A DNA stretch of 64,000 nucleotides from a virus. Shown here one piece after another: positions 8,054 to 15,959 of the stretch. Location: the IMG/VR virus record IMGVR_UViG_3300042483_000380, positions 1-64,000 of that record; one strand, written 5' to 3'. The translations under genes were made by a program, and so were the position numbers. How positions within the stretch are numbered: the stretch's first letter is position 1; every line of letters starts with the position of its first letter. A model generated the notes under the pieces. The model had not been told where the DNA came from and did no database searches. It worked only from the letters and a program-made list of their open reading frames with translations.

Positions 8054-8062
8054 TATTTATCA
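8054..8062 (+). promoter_or_regulatory. Candidate late promoter element TATTTATCA for the sheath gene
   Basis: TATTTATCA lies 35 bases before the sheath start codon; the leader between them is A-rich with no Shine-Dalgarno sequence. Confidence 0.5.
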
Positions 8063-8097
8063 ATAAAAATAAATTTACAAATAAAAAAGACAAACTA

Positions 8098-11000
8098 ATG
8101 GCATCAAATCAAAAAGTATTCGTATCTCCCGGAGTATATACTTCTGAAGTTGATTTAAGTTTCGTAGCACAAAGTGTGGGAGTTACCACGTTGGGTATTG
8201 TGGGTGAGACCTTAAAAGGTCCCGCTTTCGAGCCTATCTTTATACGAAATTTTGATGAATTCACAAATTTCTTCGGTGGAACTTCTCCAGAAAAATTTAT
8301 AAATACACAAATTCCAAAGTACGAAGCGGCTTATATTGCTAAATCATACTTACAACAATCTAACCAATTATTCGTAACAAGAGTGTTAGGATTATCTGGT
8401 TACGACGCAGGACCATCTTGGTCTATCACCACAAAAGCGAATGTTAACCCGACAACGGTTGATTTCTTTTGTGAAAGTGCAACTACAGTTAATTGTGTTA
8501 CTGAATGTATAGACTTTAAAACTATAAACTATTCTGTTGAATTTTCAGCGTGTACTAATAGTATTAACACTGTTAGTTTTACAAACACATCTAGTTTACC
8601 ATCTGAAATATCTTCAATTTTGTATGAACCTTACGAACAATTTGATGGTTCAATGTCAACATTGTTTGATGATATGTCAAGTCAAATTTTTGATATCGTT
8701 TCAACACCGGCTAAAGAAGACACTTCAATTAATTATTATGGTGCAATACCAACTAGTGTTTATTCGGGTTTAAGTTCAGTATATACTGGTGAAACTAATG
8801 TTTACGGAGTGGATAATGTAAGTTCAAATTTATGTAATTATTCAGCACCTCAAAATGACCCTTGGTATTACTCATTATTTGATAATGTTGGTAATGCTTC
8901 TTATACAGGATTTTCATTTTGGTCTGTTGTTACAGGATTAACATTGACACCAATAATTACAACAACAACATCAACTTCAACGACGACATCAACAACAAAC
9001 CCTTGTACAACAACAACATCAACATCAACTACGTCAACAACAACAGCAAAACCTGTTAATTGTTATACAGGTACATTGATTGGGGTGATTTATATTTATT
9101 CGGGTACGGCATATACAGATTATGATGACTTAGTTGTTGCAACACTTCGTTCAAGAGGATTGTCAACATATGGTTTGGAAAATGGACCTGTTTATGAAGT
9201 TTCGGGTTTAACGGATGTTAGTTTAGATTGTACCGGGACATATTCAGGTGTAACTAAGAACCCATTTTCAACTTTTGGTGTTAATATTACAAGTAAAGAT
9301 GGTGACCAATATTTCTTTGAAACATCATTATCAAATTCAGATTCAAAATATATTAGTAAAGTGTTTGGTTCAACTAACTTCTCAAAACCAAGAACAGTAG
9401 TTCCATTATTTGTTGAAGAAAGATTCCAAGCTTTATTAACGAATGCTTGGAGAATGGGTTATATTAGAGGTTTAAATTGTGAATTAACAGCTTTACCTGA
9501 TGCTCGTCAATCGATTGACCCAACATCAATAGCTTTTTACTTAGAAAAATTCCAATCACCGGTTTCTCCGTGGGTTGTTTCAGAATTAAGAGGTAATAAA
9601 GTTTATAACTTATTTAAATTTACAACTATTGCAGATGGTGATTCAGCAAATATTGATATTAAAATATCAATTGCAAATATGTCATTTAACAATGGTACTT
9701 TTGATGTATTAATTAGAGATTTCTTTGATACTGATTCATCACCTGTTGTTCTTGAAAAATACACTAATTGTAGTATGAACCCTCAAGATAATTCATTTGT
9801 TGGTAAAAAAATTGGTAGTTTAGATGGAGAATATCCTTTATTGTCAAGTTATGTTATGGTTGAAATTAACGAGGATGCACCAATAGATGCTCTTCCTTGT
9901 GGATTCTTAGGATACGATTATAGAGAATATGCTGGTGTAAGACCACCATTCCCATTAATTAAATCTAAATATTATTATCCTGGTGAAGTAGTTTATAATC
10001 CACCGTTTGGGTTAGCTTCAGGAGCGGATGATTCAACAACAAGTGCTGGTGATAATGTAAGAAGAACTTATTTAGGTATTTCAGATACTGAAGGTATTGA
10101 TGTTGATTTCTTCCAATATAAAGGAACTCAACTTCCTTTAGATATTTGTAATGATACTGAAGGTAATCCTTGGAATTTTAGAACAAGAGGTTTCCACATG
10201 GACAAAAACGCAAGTGGTATTACAATTCCAAATATATTTGTAACAAGTGGTACTCCGGCATTCTTTTGTGGTGACGCACCATTTACATCAGACCCTGATA
10301 GTGAACTTAACCCTTATTATAGAATTTACGCACGTAAATTCACATTCTTAGTAAAAGGTGGTTTTGATGGTTGGGATATCTATAGAGAATTTAGAACAAA
10401 TAAAGATGAGTTTATGTTAGGTAGAAAAGGTTATTTAAATGGTTCCTGTCCTACTATCAAATATCCTACGGCATCAGGTTGGGGAGCATTTAAACAAATT
10501 ATTGTTGCTGGTAACACTCAAGATTGGGCAAACACCGATTATTACGCTTATTTATTAGGTCAACAAACATTTGCGAATCCTGAGGCGGTAAACATCAATG
10601 TGTTTGTAACACCGGGTATTGATTATGTTAATAACTCTAATTTAGTTGAGAGTGCTATTGATATGATTGAATATAGTAGAGCGGATTCGTTGTACGTATG
10701 TACAACTCCTGACTACAATATGTATGTTCCGTCAACAGGTAATCAATTAGATTTTATTTACCCACAAGAAGCTGTAGATAATTTGGCAAATTCAGGTATT
10801 GACTCTAACTATACCGCTACTTATTACCCTTGGGTGTTAATGAGAGATACTGTTAACAATACTCAGATTTACTTACCGGCAACTGCTGAGGTAACAAGAA
10901 ACTTAGCGTTAACGGATAATATTGCATTTCCTTGGTTCGCTGCGGCGGGTTACACAAGAGGTATCGTAAACGCTGTTAAAGCGAGAGTTAAATTGACACA

Positions 11001-11424
11001 AGAGAATAGAGATACTTTATATCAAGGTCGTTTAAATCCAATCGCAACGTTCTCTGATGTTGGAACTGTAATTTGGGGTAATAAAACTCTTCAAGTTAGA
11101 CAATCAGCTCTTGACAGAATCAACGTAAGAAGATTATTACTTCAAGCACGTAAATTAATATCGGCAGTTTCTGTTAGATTATTATTTGAACAAAACGATG
11201 CTAAAGTAAGACAAGATTTCTTAGATTCTGTTAACCCAATATTAGACTCTATTAGAAGAGATAGAGGTCTTTATGATTTCCGTGTAACTGTTTCGTCTGA
11301 CGCAGCTGATTTAGACAGAAATCAAATGACTGGTAAGATTTATATCAAACCAACCAAATCGTTAGAATTTATAGACATTACGTTCTATATTACTCCAACC
11401 GGAGCTTCTTTCGAGAATATATAA
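8098..11424 (+). CDS. Contractile tail sheath protein (gp18-like)
   Basis: The sheath surrounds the tube and contracts to drive it through the envelope. The N-terminus (VFVSPGVYTSEVDLSF, then GIVGETLKGPAFEP) and the last 300 residues (including FPWFAAAGYTRGIVNA and the NVRRLLLQARK to GKIYIKPTKSLEFI stretch) are typical of T4-type sheath proteins. At 1108 residues it is far larger than T4 gp18 (659). The excess is a central insertion that includes a Thr/Ser-rich linker at about residues 288-316. The start at 8098 (MASNQKVF) is preferred to an ATG at 8038 that lies before the promoter-like element. A hairpin follows the stop. Confidence 0.95.
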   Translation: MASNQKVFVSPGVYTSEVDLSFVAQSVGVTTLGIVGETLKGPAFEPIFIRNFDEFTNFFGGTSPEKFINTQIPKYEAAYIAKSYLQQSNQLFVTRVLGLSGYDAGPSWSITTKANVNPTTVDFFCESATTVNCVTECIDFKTINYSVEFSACTNSINTVSFTNTSSLPSEISSILYEPYEQFDGSMSTLFDDMSSQIFDIVSTPAKEDTSINYYGAIPTSVYSGLSSVYTGETNVYGVDNVSSNLCNYSAPQNDPWYYSLFDNVGNASYTGFSFWSVVTGLTLTPIITTTTSTSTTTSTTNPCTTTTSTSTTSTTTAKPVNCYTGTLIGVIYIYSGTAYTDYDDLVVATLRSRGLSTYGLENGPVYEVSGLTDVSLDCTGTYSGVTKNPFSTFGVNITSKDGDQYFFETSLSNSDSKYISKVFGSTNFSKPRTVVPLFVEERFQALLTNAWRMGYIRGLNCELTALPDARQSIDPTSIAFYLEKFQSPVSPWVVSELRGNKVYNLFKFTTIADGDSANIDIKISIANMSFNNGTFDVLIRDFFDTDSSPVVLEKYTNCSMNPQDNSFVGKKIGSLDGEYPLLSSYVMVEINEDAPIDALPCGFLGYDYREYAGVRPPFPLIKSKYYYPGEVVYNPPFGLASGADDSTTSAGDNVRRTYLGISDTEGIDVDFFQYKGTQLPLDICNDTEGNPWNFRTRGFHMDKNASGITIPNIFVTSGTPAFFCGDAPFTSDPDSELNPYYRIYARKFTFLVKGGFDGWDIYREFRTNKDEFMLGRKGYLNGSCPTIKYPTASGWGAFKQIIVAGNTQDWANTDYYAYLLGQQTFANPEAVNINVFVTPGIDYVNNSNLVESAIDMIEYSRADSLYVCTTPDYNMYVPSTGNQLDFIYPQEAVDNLANSGIDSNYTATYYPWVLMRDTVNNTQIYLPATAEVTRNLALTDNIAFPWFAAAGYTRGIVNAVKARVKLTQENRDTLYQGRLNPIATFSDVGTVIWGNKTLQVRQSALDRINVRRLLLQARKLISAVSVRLLFEQNDAKVRQDFLDSVNPILDSIRRDRGLYDFRVTVSSDAADLDRNQMTGKIYIKPTKSLEFIDITFYITPTGASFENI
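8959..9048 (+). repeat. ACN-rich low-complexity tract encoding a Thr/Ser linker in the sheath
   Basis: About 30 codons are almost all Thr or Ser (aca, act, tca, acg), broken once by NPC. The DNA is a degenerate trinucleotide array inside the sheath gene, and Cys residues flank the second half. It looks like a flexible linker between surface domains. Confidence 0.75.
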
Positions 11425-11431
11425 TTAATAA

Positions 11432-11464
11432 AATTATGACCCATTGTAATAGTGGGTCATAATT
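11432..11464 (+). terminator. Hairpin after the sheath gene
   Basis: A perfect 12-bp stem AATTATGACCCA / TGGGTCATAATT encloses a 9-base loop. It has no long T tract, so it may be a weak terminator or an mRNA-end stabilising hairpin ahead of the HAD gene. Confidence 0.6.
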
Positions 11465-11482
11465 AAGCCTTATAACAAAAAT

Positions 11483-12301
11483 ATGTTAAAAAATAAAATA
11501 ATTGAAGGAATTGACGAGGAAGGTGCTCCGGATGAGAAGTATTACGCTTTTGATTGGGACGATAATATAGTTTCAATGCCAACTAAAATAATCTTAAAAG
11601 ATGAAGATGGTGATGAGGTTGGAATGTCAACTGAAGATTTCGCAACTTATAGAGAAATTATAGGTAAGGAACCATTTGAATTTGATAAACACACCATTGT
11701 TGGATTTTCAGAAGACCCTTTTAGATATTTCGGGGTTAAAGGTGATAAACAATTTATTGTTGATTCTATGTTAGCAAAACCGGGACCGGCTTGGGCTGAT
11801 TTTGTTGAAGCAATTAATAATGGGTCAATTTTTTCTATAGTTACTGCGAGAGGGCACACACCATCAGTATTAAAAGAGGCTTGTTATAATTATATTGTAT
11901 CAAACCGTAATGGAATTAATTCAACTGAGTTAGTTAAAAATTTAGAAAAATATAGAGATTTAGCTGATGAAGAAAATGTTTCTAAAAAGGAGATGATTAG
12001 AGAATATTTAGATTTATGTAAATTTTATCCTGTAAGTTATGGAGAAGGTTCCGCAACAAATCCGGAAGAAGGGAAAATTAAAGCTTTAAAAGAATTTGTT
12101 CAATATGTTAAAGCAATGTCTCAACATATTCAAAAAAAGGCGTTCTTAAAAAATAAAATAAATAATTATTTTGTTCCTAAAGTAGGTTTTTCAGATGACG
12201 ACATAAAAAATGTGGATGTAGTAAAGAAACATTTTGAGCAAGACCCAGAAAATATTATTAAAACTTATTCAACAGCAGGAGGAATAAAAAAAGAATATTA
12301 A
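11483..12301 (+). CDS. HAD-superfamily phosphatase-like protein
   Basis: A 272-residue protein with HAD motifs: motif I FDWDDN with Asp24 as nucleophile and Asp26 as acid/base, motif II IVTARGH (Thr near 120), and a late VGFSDDD segment (near 234-240) as the acidic metal-binding motif IV. A helical cap-like stretch lies between motifs II and IV. T4 polynucleotide kinase 3'-phosphatase is one HAD relative in phages, but no kinase domain is present. The substrate could be a nucleotide, a nucleic-acid 3' phosphate or a protein. It sits alone between sheath and tube genes, an unusual place for an enzyme. Confidence 0.75.
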   Translation: MLKNKIIEGIDEEGAPDEKYYAFDWDDNIVSMPTKIILKDEDGDEVGMSTEDFATYREIIGKEPFEFDKHTIVGFSEDPFRYFGVKGDKQFIVDSMLAKPGPAWADFVEAINNGSIFSIVTARGHTPSVLKEACYNYIVSNRNGINSTELVKNLEKYRDLADEENVSKKEMIREYLDLCKFYPVSYGEGSATNPEEGKIKALKEFVQYVKAMSQHIQKKAFLKNKINNYFVPKVGFSDDDIKNVDVVKKHFEQDPENIIKTYSTAGGIKKEY

Positions 12302-12326
12302 ATACTTATAATAAAATAGAATTAAA

Positions 12327-12371
12327 TAAAAAAAAACTAGTTAAAAAAAAACTAGTATTAAATAAACTAGA
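12327..12371 (+). repeat. Three 15-bp tandem repeats before the tube gene
   Basis: TAAAAAAAAACTAGT occurs twice head to tail (12327-12341, 12342-12356) with no mismatch, followed by a degenerate third copy ATTAAATAAACTAGA. Each exact copy carries an ACTAGT palindrome after an A9 tract. It lies in the 179-base gap between HAD and tube genes, which otherwise holds only A/T-rich sequence and a promoter-like element; no gene is seen there. Confidence 0.8.
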
Positions 12372-12433
12372 CTGGATTATAATTATAATAAATTAAATTC
12401 TAAAAGTCAAGATAAATATTTTTTAAATAGAGA

Positions 12434-12442
12434 TATTTATTA
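12434..12442 (+). promoter_or_regulatory. Candidate late promoter element TATTTATTA for the tube gene
   Basis: TATTTATTA lies 38 bases before the tube start codon, downstream of the tandem repeats, so the tube gene probably has its own promoter. Confidence 0.45.
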
Positions 12443-12480
12443 AATAAAGATAAATAAAATAAAATTAAAAACAATTTGAA

Positions 12481-12969
12481 ATGGCTGATTTATTAATGAA
12501 AATGCCCATACCTTACGAACCTAAAAGACAAAATAGGTTTATTCTACGTTTTCCTTCAACATTAGGAATTAATGAATGGTTCGTAGAATCGGCAGCAAGA
12601 CCACATATAACAATTAATCCTGTTGCGATTCCATTTTTAAACACTGAAACATATGTTGCAGGTCGTTTTACATGGGGTACAATTAACGTTAAATTTCGTG
12701 ACCCAATTGGTCCGTCAGCGTCACAAGCTCTTATGGAGTGGGTACGTTTATGTGCTGAATCAGTTACCGGACGTATGGGATATGCTGCGGGATATAAAAA
12801 GAATATTGACCTTGAAATGTTGGACCCAACAGGTGTTGTTGTGGAAAAATGGATATTAGAAGGGACTTTCTTATCTGATGTTAATTTTGACGCTTTAGGG
12901 TATAGTCAAGATGCTTTAGCAACTATTTCTACAACATTACGTATGGATAGATGTATATTAGTTTACTAA
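12481..12969 (+). CDS. Tail tube protein (gp19-like)
   Basis: The tube is the inner channel of the tail through which DNA passes. At 162 residues it matches T4 gp19 (163). The pattern PYEPKRQNRFILRFPS, then NTETYVAGRFTWGTINVKF and PIGPSASQALMEWV is typical of T4-type tube proteins, with a C-terminal strand (LEGTFLSDVNF) and a final LRMDRCILVY. It is a single-gene unit, with an upstream promoter-like element and a strong terminator, as suits a protein needed in high copy number. Confidence 0.92.
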   Translation: MADLLMKMPIPYEPKRQNRFILRFPSTLGINEWFVESAARPHITINPVAIPFLNTETYVAGRFTWGTINVKFRDPIGPSASQALMEWVRLCAESVTGRMGYAAGYKKNIDLEMLDPTGVVVEKWILEGTFLSDVNFDALGYSQDALATISTTLRMDRCILVY

Positions 12970-12995
12970 AATAATATTTTATATTTAAATTTAAG

Positions 12996-13026
12996 AATCC
13001 ACATATCAAAAATATGTGGATTTTTT
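12996..13026 (+). terminator. Rho-independent terminator after the tube gene
   Basis: An 11-bp stem AATCCACATAT / ATATGTGGATT with loop CAAAA is followed by a run of six T (13021-13026). Confidence 0.88.
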
Positions 13027-13032
13027 ATTAAC

Positions 13033-13068
13033 TATTTATAAAAAAAAGTATACAATTATTATTTATAA
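13033..13068 (+). promoter_or_regulatory. Two candidate late promoter elements before the gp26-like gene
   Basis: TATTTATAA occurs twice in the same orientation, at 13033-13041 and 13060-13068; the second ends 15 bases before the ATG at 13084. Confidence 0.5.
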
Positions 13069-13083
13069 TAAAAACAAATTTAT

Positions 13084-13839
13084 ATGGATGAGAGTTTAAT
13101 TAATGCAGGAACAGAAAATTTCACATTACCACATGATGTGGTATCATTACCTAGTGGTGGAATTTTTTATAAATCTAAAAGAAAATCGGTTAAAATCGGT
13201 TACTTAACAGCGTCTGATGAAAATTATTTAATTGGTGCGCTAGCGGGTAAAGAAAATGTGGTATTAACTTTATTACGTAATAAATTATATGAACATGATT
13301 TACGTCCTGAAGAACTACTTGATGGTGATGTTGAAGCTATTTTGATATTTTTAAGAAATACTTCGTTTGGCGCTGAATACACAGTTAATTTAACTGACCC
13401 ACAAACTAACAAATTATTTACTCATACTGTTATATTGGATGAGTTAAATATTAAAAAAACCCAAAATCAACCGGATGAAAATGGATTTTTCTTAACTAAA
13501 TTACCTAAAACAGGTATTACTGTTAAATTAAGACCAACAACTTTCTATGATACTATTGAGTTAGATAAAATGGTTGAACAATATCCTGCAGGAAGACAGG
13601 CACCAAGAATTACTTGGAAATTACAAAAACAAATTGTTGAAATTGATGGGGATAACGATAGAGGTAAAATAGCTATGTTTGTAGATACTTTACCAATTAT
13701 GGACTCTAAATACATAAGAACTTTTTTAAGGGAGAATGAACCGTCATTGGACCTTAAGAGAACAGCAAACGCCCCGTCAGGAGAACTGGTATCTTTCGAG
13801 ATAACCTTTGGGGTGGAGTTTTTTCGGCCTTTCTTTTAA
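13084..13839 (+). CDS. Tail assembly chaperone / baseplate hub assembly protein, gp26-like
   Basis: A 251-residue protein of the T4 gp26 (T4_baseplate) type: an N-terminal LPSGGIFYKS, a helical core with DGDVEAILIFLRNT, and an ending FEITFGVEFFRPFF close to the GxxFFxP ending of this family. It lies just before the tape measure gene, where tail assembly chaperones are usually found. The last sense codon and stop read TTT TAA C, and a second frame (+1) continues with a conserved-looking extension, so a longer frameshift product of 298 residues is likely. The start follows a TATTTATAA element with no Shine-Dalgarno sequence. Confidence 0.78.
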   Translation: MDESLINAGTENFTLPHDVVSLPSGGIFYKSKRKSVKIGYLTASDENYLIGALAGKENVVLTLLRNKLYEHDLRPEELLDGDVEAILIFLRNTSFGAEYTVNLTDPQTNKLFTHTVILDELNIKKTQNQPDENGFFLTKLPKTGITVKLRPTTFYDTIELDKMVEQYPAGRQAPRITWKLQKQIVEIDGDNDRGKIAMFVDTLPIMDSKYIRTFLRENEPSLDLKRTANAPSGELVSFEITFGVEFFRPFF

Positions 13840-13981
13840 CTATCGGCAACTTCTAATTGAGGAATATTACTTGATGGCTAAATTTATAAGGACTTCTTAT
13901 AATGATTTCAACGAGATGCCCACTTATGTTAGAAAATTTTTAATAAACAGAATAATAGAAGATAATACACCAAAGACGTAA
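13838..13981 (+). CDS. gp51-like extension read by probable +1 frameshift
   Basis: After the gp26-like stop, the +1 frame stays open for 47 codons, starting NYRQLLIEEYYLMAKF and including DFNEMPTYVRKFLINRI. An MPxxxR(K/R)(F/Y) block of this kind is what I recall from the T-type half of tail chaperones and gp51-like proteins. The slip site is TTT-T-AAC at 13834-13840: a Phe tRNA on TTT can re-pair on the overlapping TTT while TAA waits in the A site, as in the RF2 +1 shift. An independent start at ATG 13874 (35 residues) is the alternative. The stop lies inside a 14-bp hairpin. Confidence 0.68.
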   Translation, partial: NYRQLLIEEYYLMAKFIRTSYNDFNEMPTYVRKFLINRIIEDNTPKT

Positions 13982-14006
13982 ATTAAAATATGTCTTTGGT
14001 GTATTT
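13964..14006 (+). terminator. 14-bp hairpin between chaperone and tape measure genes
   Basis: AATACACCAAAGAC (13964-13977) pairs perfectly with GTCTTTGGTGTATT (13992-14005) around a 14-base A/T loop. It contains the stop of the +1 frame and runs directly into a promoter-like element, so it could end the upstream transcript before a new start. Confidence 0.6.
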
Positions 14007-14014
14007 ATTTATAA
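14006..14014 (+). promoter_or_regulatory. Candidate late promoter element TATTTATAA for the tape measure gene
   Basis: TATTTATAA lies 12 bases before the ATG at 14027 and starts where the preceding hairpin ends. Confidence 0.5.
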
Positions 14015-14026
14015 AAGAAATTTAAT

Positions 14027-15922
14027 ATGCAAGATGCTGGAAGTAATTTAGAGGCTAGTGAAAAAAAAGGTAAGGATATTCTTAAGTCGTTAGGAGATGC
14101 TTTAGAAAGTAATTTTAGTGTTGATGCGGTTGGTAAGGTTGTTGCACAACTAGATGCGGGGTCAAGTGAACTTTTAAAACAATTTGGTCTTGGTCAACAA
14201 ATGGCTCAAACATTAAGTGCAACAATGGCGGATGCAGTTAGTAGTGTTAGAGTTTTAGGTGGTGATATCAAAGATGTAATTGAGACTCAAAAAGAGGCGT
14301 CATCAGCTTTAGGTAGAAATGTTGTGTTATCTGCTGAAGTAAATAAAGACCTTTACGCAACAATGAAAGTTACTGGTGAACAAATTGGTCCATTAGTTAA
14401 AGGATTTAAAGATGCGGGATATGGTGCGGGACAAGTCGCTAAGGAAATGAAAAATGTTGTGGATATTGCTGCTCAATCAGGTGTTAATGCACAAAAAGTG
14501 TCTTCAGCTGTTTTACAAAATATGGACTCTCTTAGTAAATATAATTTTGAAGGTGGTGTATCAGGTTTAGCAAAAATGGCGGCACAAGCGGCTATGTTAA
14601 GAATTGATATGAAAACAACGTTAGGTTTTGCTGAAAAAGTTTTTGACCCTGAAGGTGCTATTGAAATGGCGGCAGCTATGCAAAGATTAGGTGTTACTCA
14701 AAGTAGTTTACTTGACCCGTTAAAATTAATGGACTTAGCTCAGAATGACCCCGCTGAATTACAAAATCAAATGGCGGAGATGGGTAAATCATTTACTCAA
14801 TTAAATGAAAAAGGTCAATTTGAAATTATGCCGGGAGCAAAACGTCAAATGAGGGAGTTAGAGAAGGCGATGGGATTACCCGCAGGTGAATTGGCAAAAA
14901 TGTCTTTGGCAAGTGCGGAGTTAGAGGATAAAATGAGTAAAATTCGTTTTCCTGAGTTACCTGAGTTAGACGAAAAGATGCAAAAGACGATAGCCAATAT
15001 GTCTGAAATGGGTGCTGGAGGTAAATATGAGGTACAAGTAACTGACCCAGAAACAGGAAAAACAGTTGCAAAGGCTATAGATGAATTAAATGCTACAGAT
15101 GTTGCAAATCTTGAAAAAATGGCTAATACCGCTCCAAAAACTATGGAGGAGTTGGCTAAAGACCAATTATCTACGTTGGTGTCTATTGCTGCCGACATTA
15201 AATCATTGGCTGATAAACCGGGATTAGCTCTCGCCGGTAGTAAAAGTATGACTGGTGTTCAAAAATATACTAGAGCAGCAACAACAAGTGCAAGAAAAGT
15301 TCTATCACCAAAAGAATTAGACTCAAAAAATCTTAGAGGGACAATTGATACAGGGATTGATAGAAGTTTAGACACTCTTAAAAGATTAACAGATGGTGAA
15401 ATAACAGCTGCTGAGGCTAGAAAGGAAGTTGGGGAAAATTTATCAAAGTTAAATACATTGATTAAATCAGCATTTCAAACAGGAATGAATACCGCTAAAG
15501 AAGAACAAGAAAAGTTAAATAAAGATTTTCCTAATGTTGCCCGAATGGAACAATTGATGAAAAATGATTTAAGAGCCACCTCTAGTGCTAAAAAACAATC
15601 ATCGGATGCTAATCCAACAAATGTTAAAAGAGATATTAGTAATGTTAGAAATACGTCAACAATGTCGACTAATGAACAACAAAGTTCAAATAGTAATACA
15701 ACAAAAACACCAATTGAAATCACTTTAAATCATAATGTTGATTTAAAGACTAATGGTAATGTAGATACTAATCAAATTGTTATGGCACTTAAGAATACGG
15801 ATGTTCAACAAGGTATTGTTATGGCGATAAAAGAGGGAATGTTTAGTAATGGTTTATTGGCTCCAACGGCAAACAAAACACAGTTAATGAACTCTAATTT
15901 AAGTTCAACATTAACAACATAA
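14027..15922 (+). CDS. Tail tape measure protein (gp29-like)
   Basis: A 631-residue, Ala/Gly/Lys-rich, largely helical protein without Cys, the usual make-up of tape measure proteins that set tail length and are threaded inside the tube. Helical segments with many Met and Ala (such as MAAQAAMLRIDMKTTLG) fill residues 150-300; a Ser/Asn/Thr-rich stretch (about 520-560) precedes a short C-terminal domain. T4 gp29 is 590 residues, so tail length would be similar. It follows the gp26/gp51-like chaperone pair, as expected because those chaperones coat the tape measure during assembly. Confidence 0.8.
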   Translation: MQDAGSNLEASEKKGKDILKSLGDALESNFSVDAVGKVVAQLDAGSSELLKQFGLGQQMAQTLSATMADAVSSVRVLGGDIKDVIETQKEASSALGRNVVLSAEVNKDLYATMKVTGEQIGPLVKGFKDAGYGAGQVAKEMKNVVDIAAQSGVNAQKVSSAVLQNMDSLSKYNFEGGVSGLAKMAAQAAMLRIDMKTTLGFAEKVFDPEGAIEMAAAMQRLGVTQSSLLDPLKLMDLAQNDPAELQNQMAEMGKSFTQLNEKGQFEIMPGAKRQMRELEKAMGLPAGELAKMSLASAELEDKMSKIRFPELPELDEKMQKTIANMSEMGAGGKYEVQVTDPETGKTVAKAIDELNATDVANLEKMANTAPKTMEELAKDQLSTLVSIAADIKSLADKPGLALAGSKSMTGVQKYTRAATTSARKVLSPKELDSKNLRGTIDTGIDRSLDTLKRLTDGEITAAEARKEVGENLSKLNTLIKSAFQTGMNTAKEEQEKLNKDFPNVARMEQLMKNDLRATSSAKKQSSDANPTNVKRDISNVRNTSTMSTNEQQSSNSNTTKTPIEITLNHNVDLKTNGNVDTNQIVMALKNTDVQQGIVMAIKEGMFSNGLLAPTANKTQLMNSNLSSTLTT

Positions 15923-15936
15923 AATAAAGTACAATC

Positions 15937-15945
15937 TATTTATAG
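15937..15945 (+). promoter_or_regulatory. Candidate late promoter element TATTTATAG
   Basis: TATTTATAG lies 14 bases before the ATG at 15960, in the short gap after the tape measure gene. Confidence 0.42.
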
Positions 15946-15959
15946 ATAAATTAGAATAT

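Noticed and set aside
8038-8097. Upstream ATG at 8038 as the sheath start
   Set aside because: It would add 20 unusual residues (MVFFIIFINKNKFTNKKDKL) and place the promoter-like element inside the gene; the sheath family normally begins near MASNQKVF.
12327-12371. CRISPR-like array
   Set aside because: The repeats are directly abutting 15-mers without spacers and there are no cas genes nearby.
13819-13827. TTT TTT CGG as the frameshift site of the chaperone gene
   Set aside because: A +1 slip there would also reach the second frame, but it would replace the family-like FFRP ending; the TTT TAA C site at the stop is simpler and keeps both conserved segments.
14826-15723. Antisense open frames inside the tape measure gene (14845-15198, 14826-15071 and 15475-15723)
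   Set aside because: They lie wholly inside a strong coding region in another frame, have shadow-like composition (Ser/Phe/Leu/Ile), no promoter-like element and no recognisable domain.
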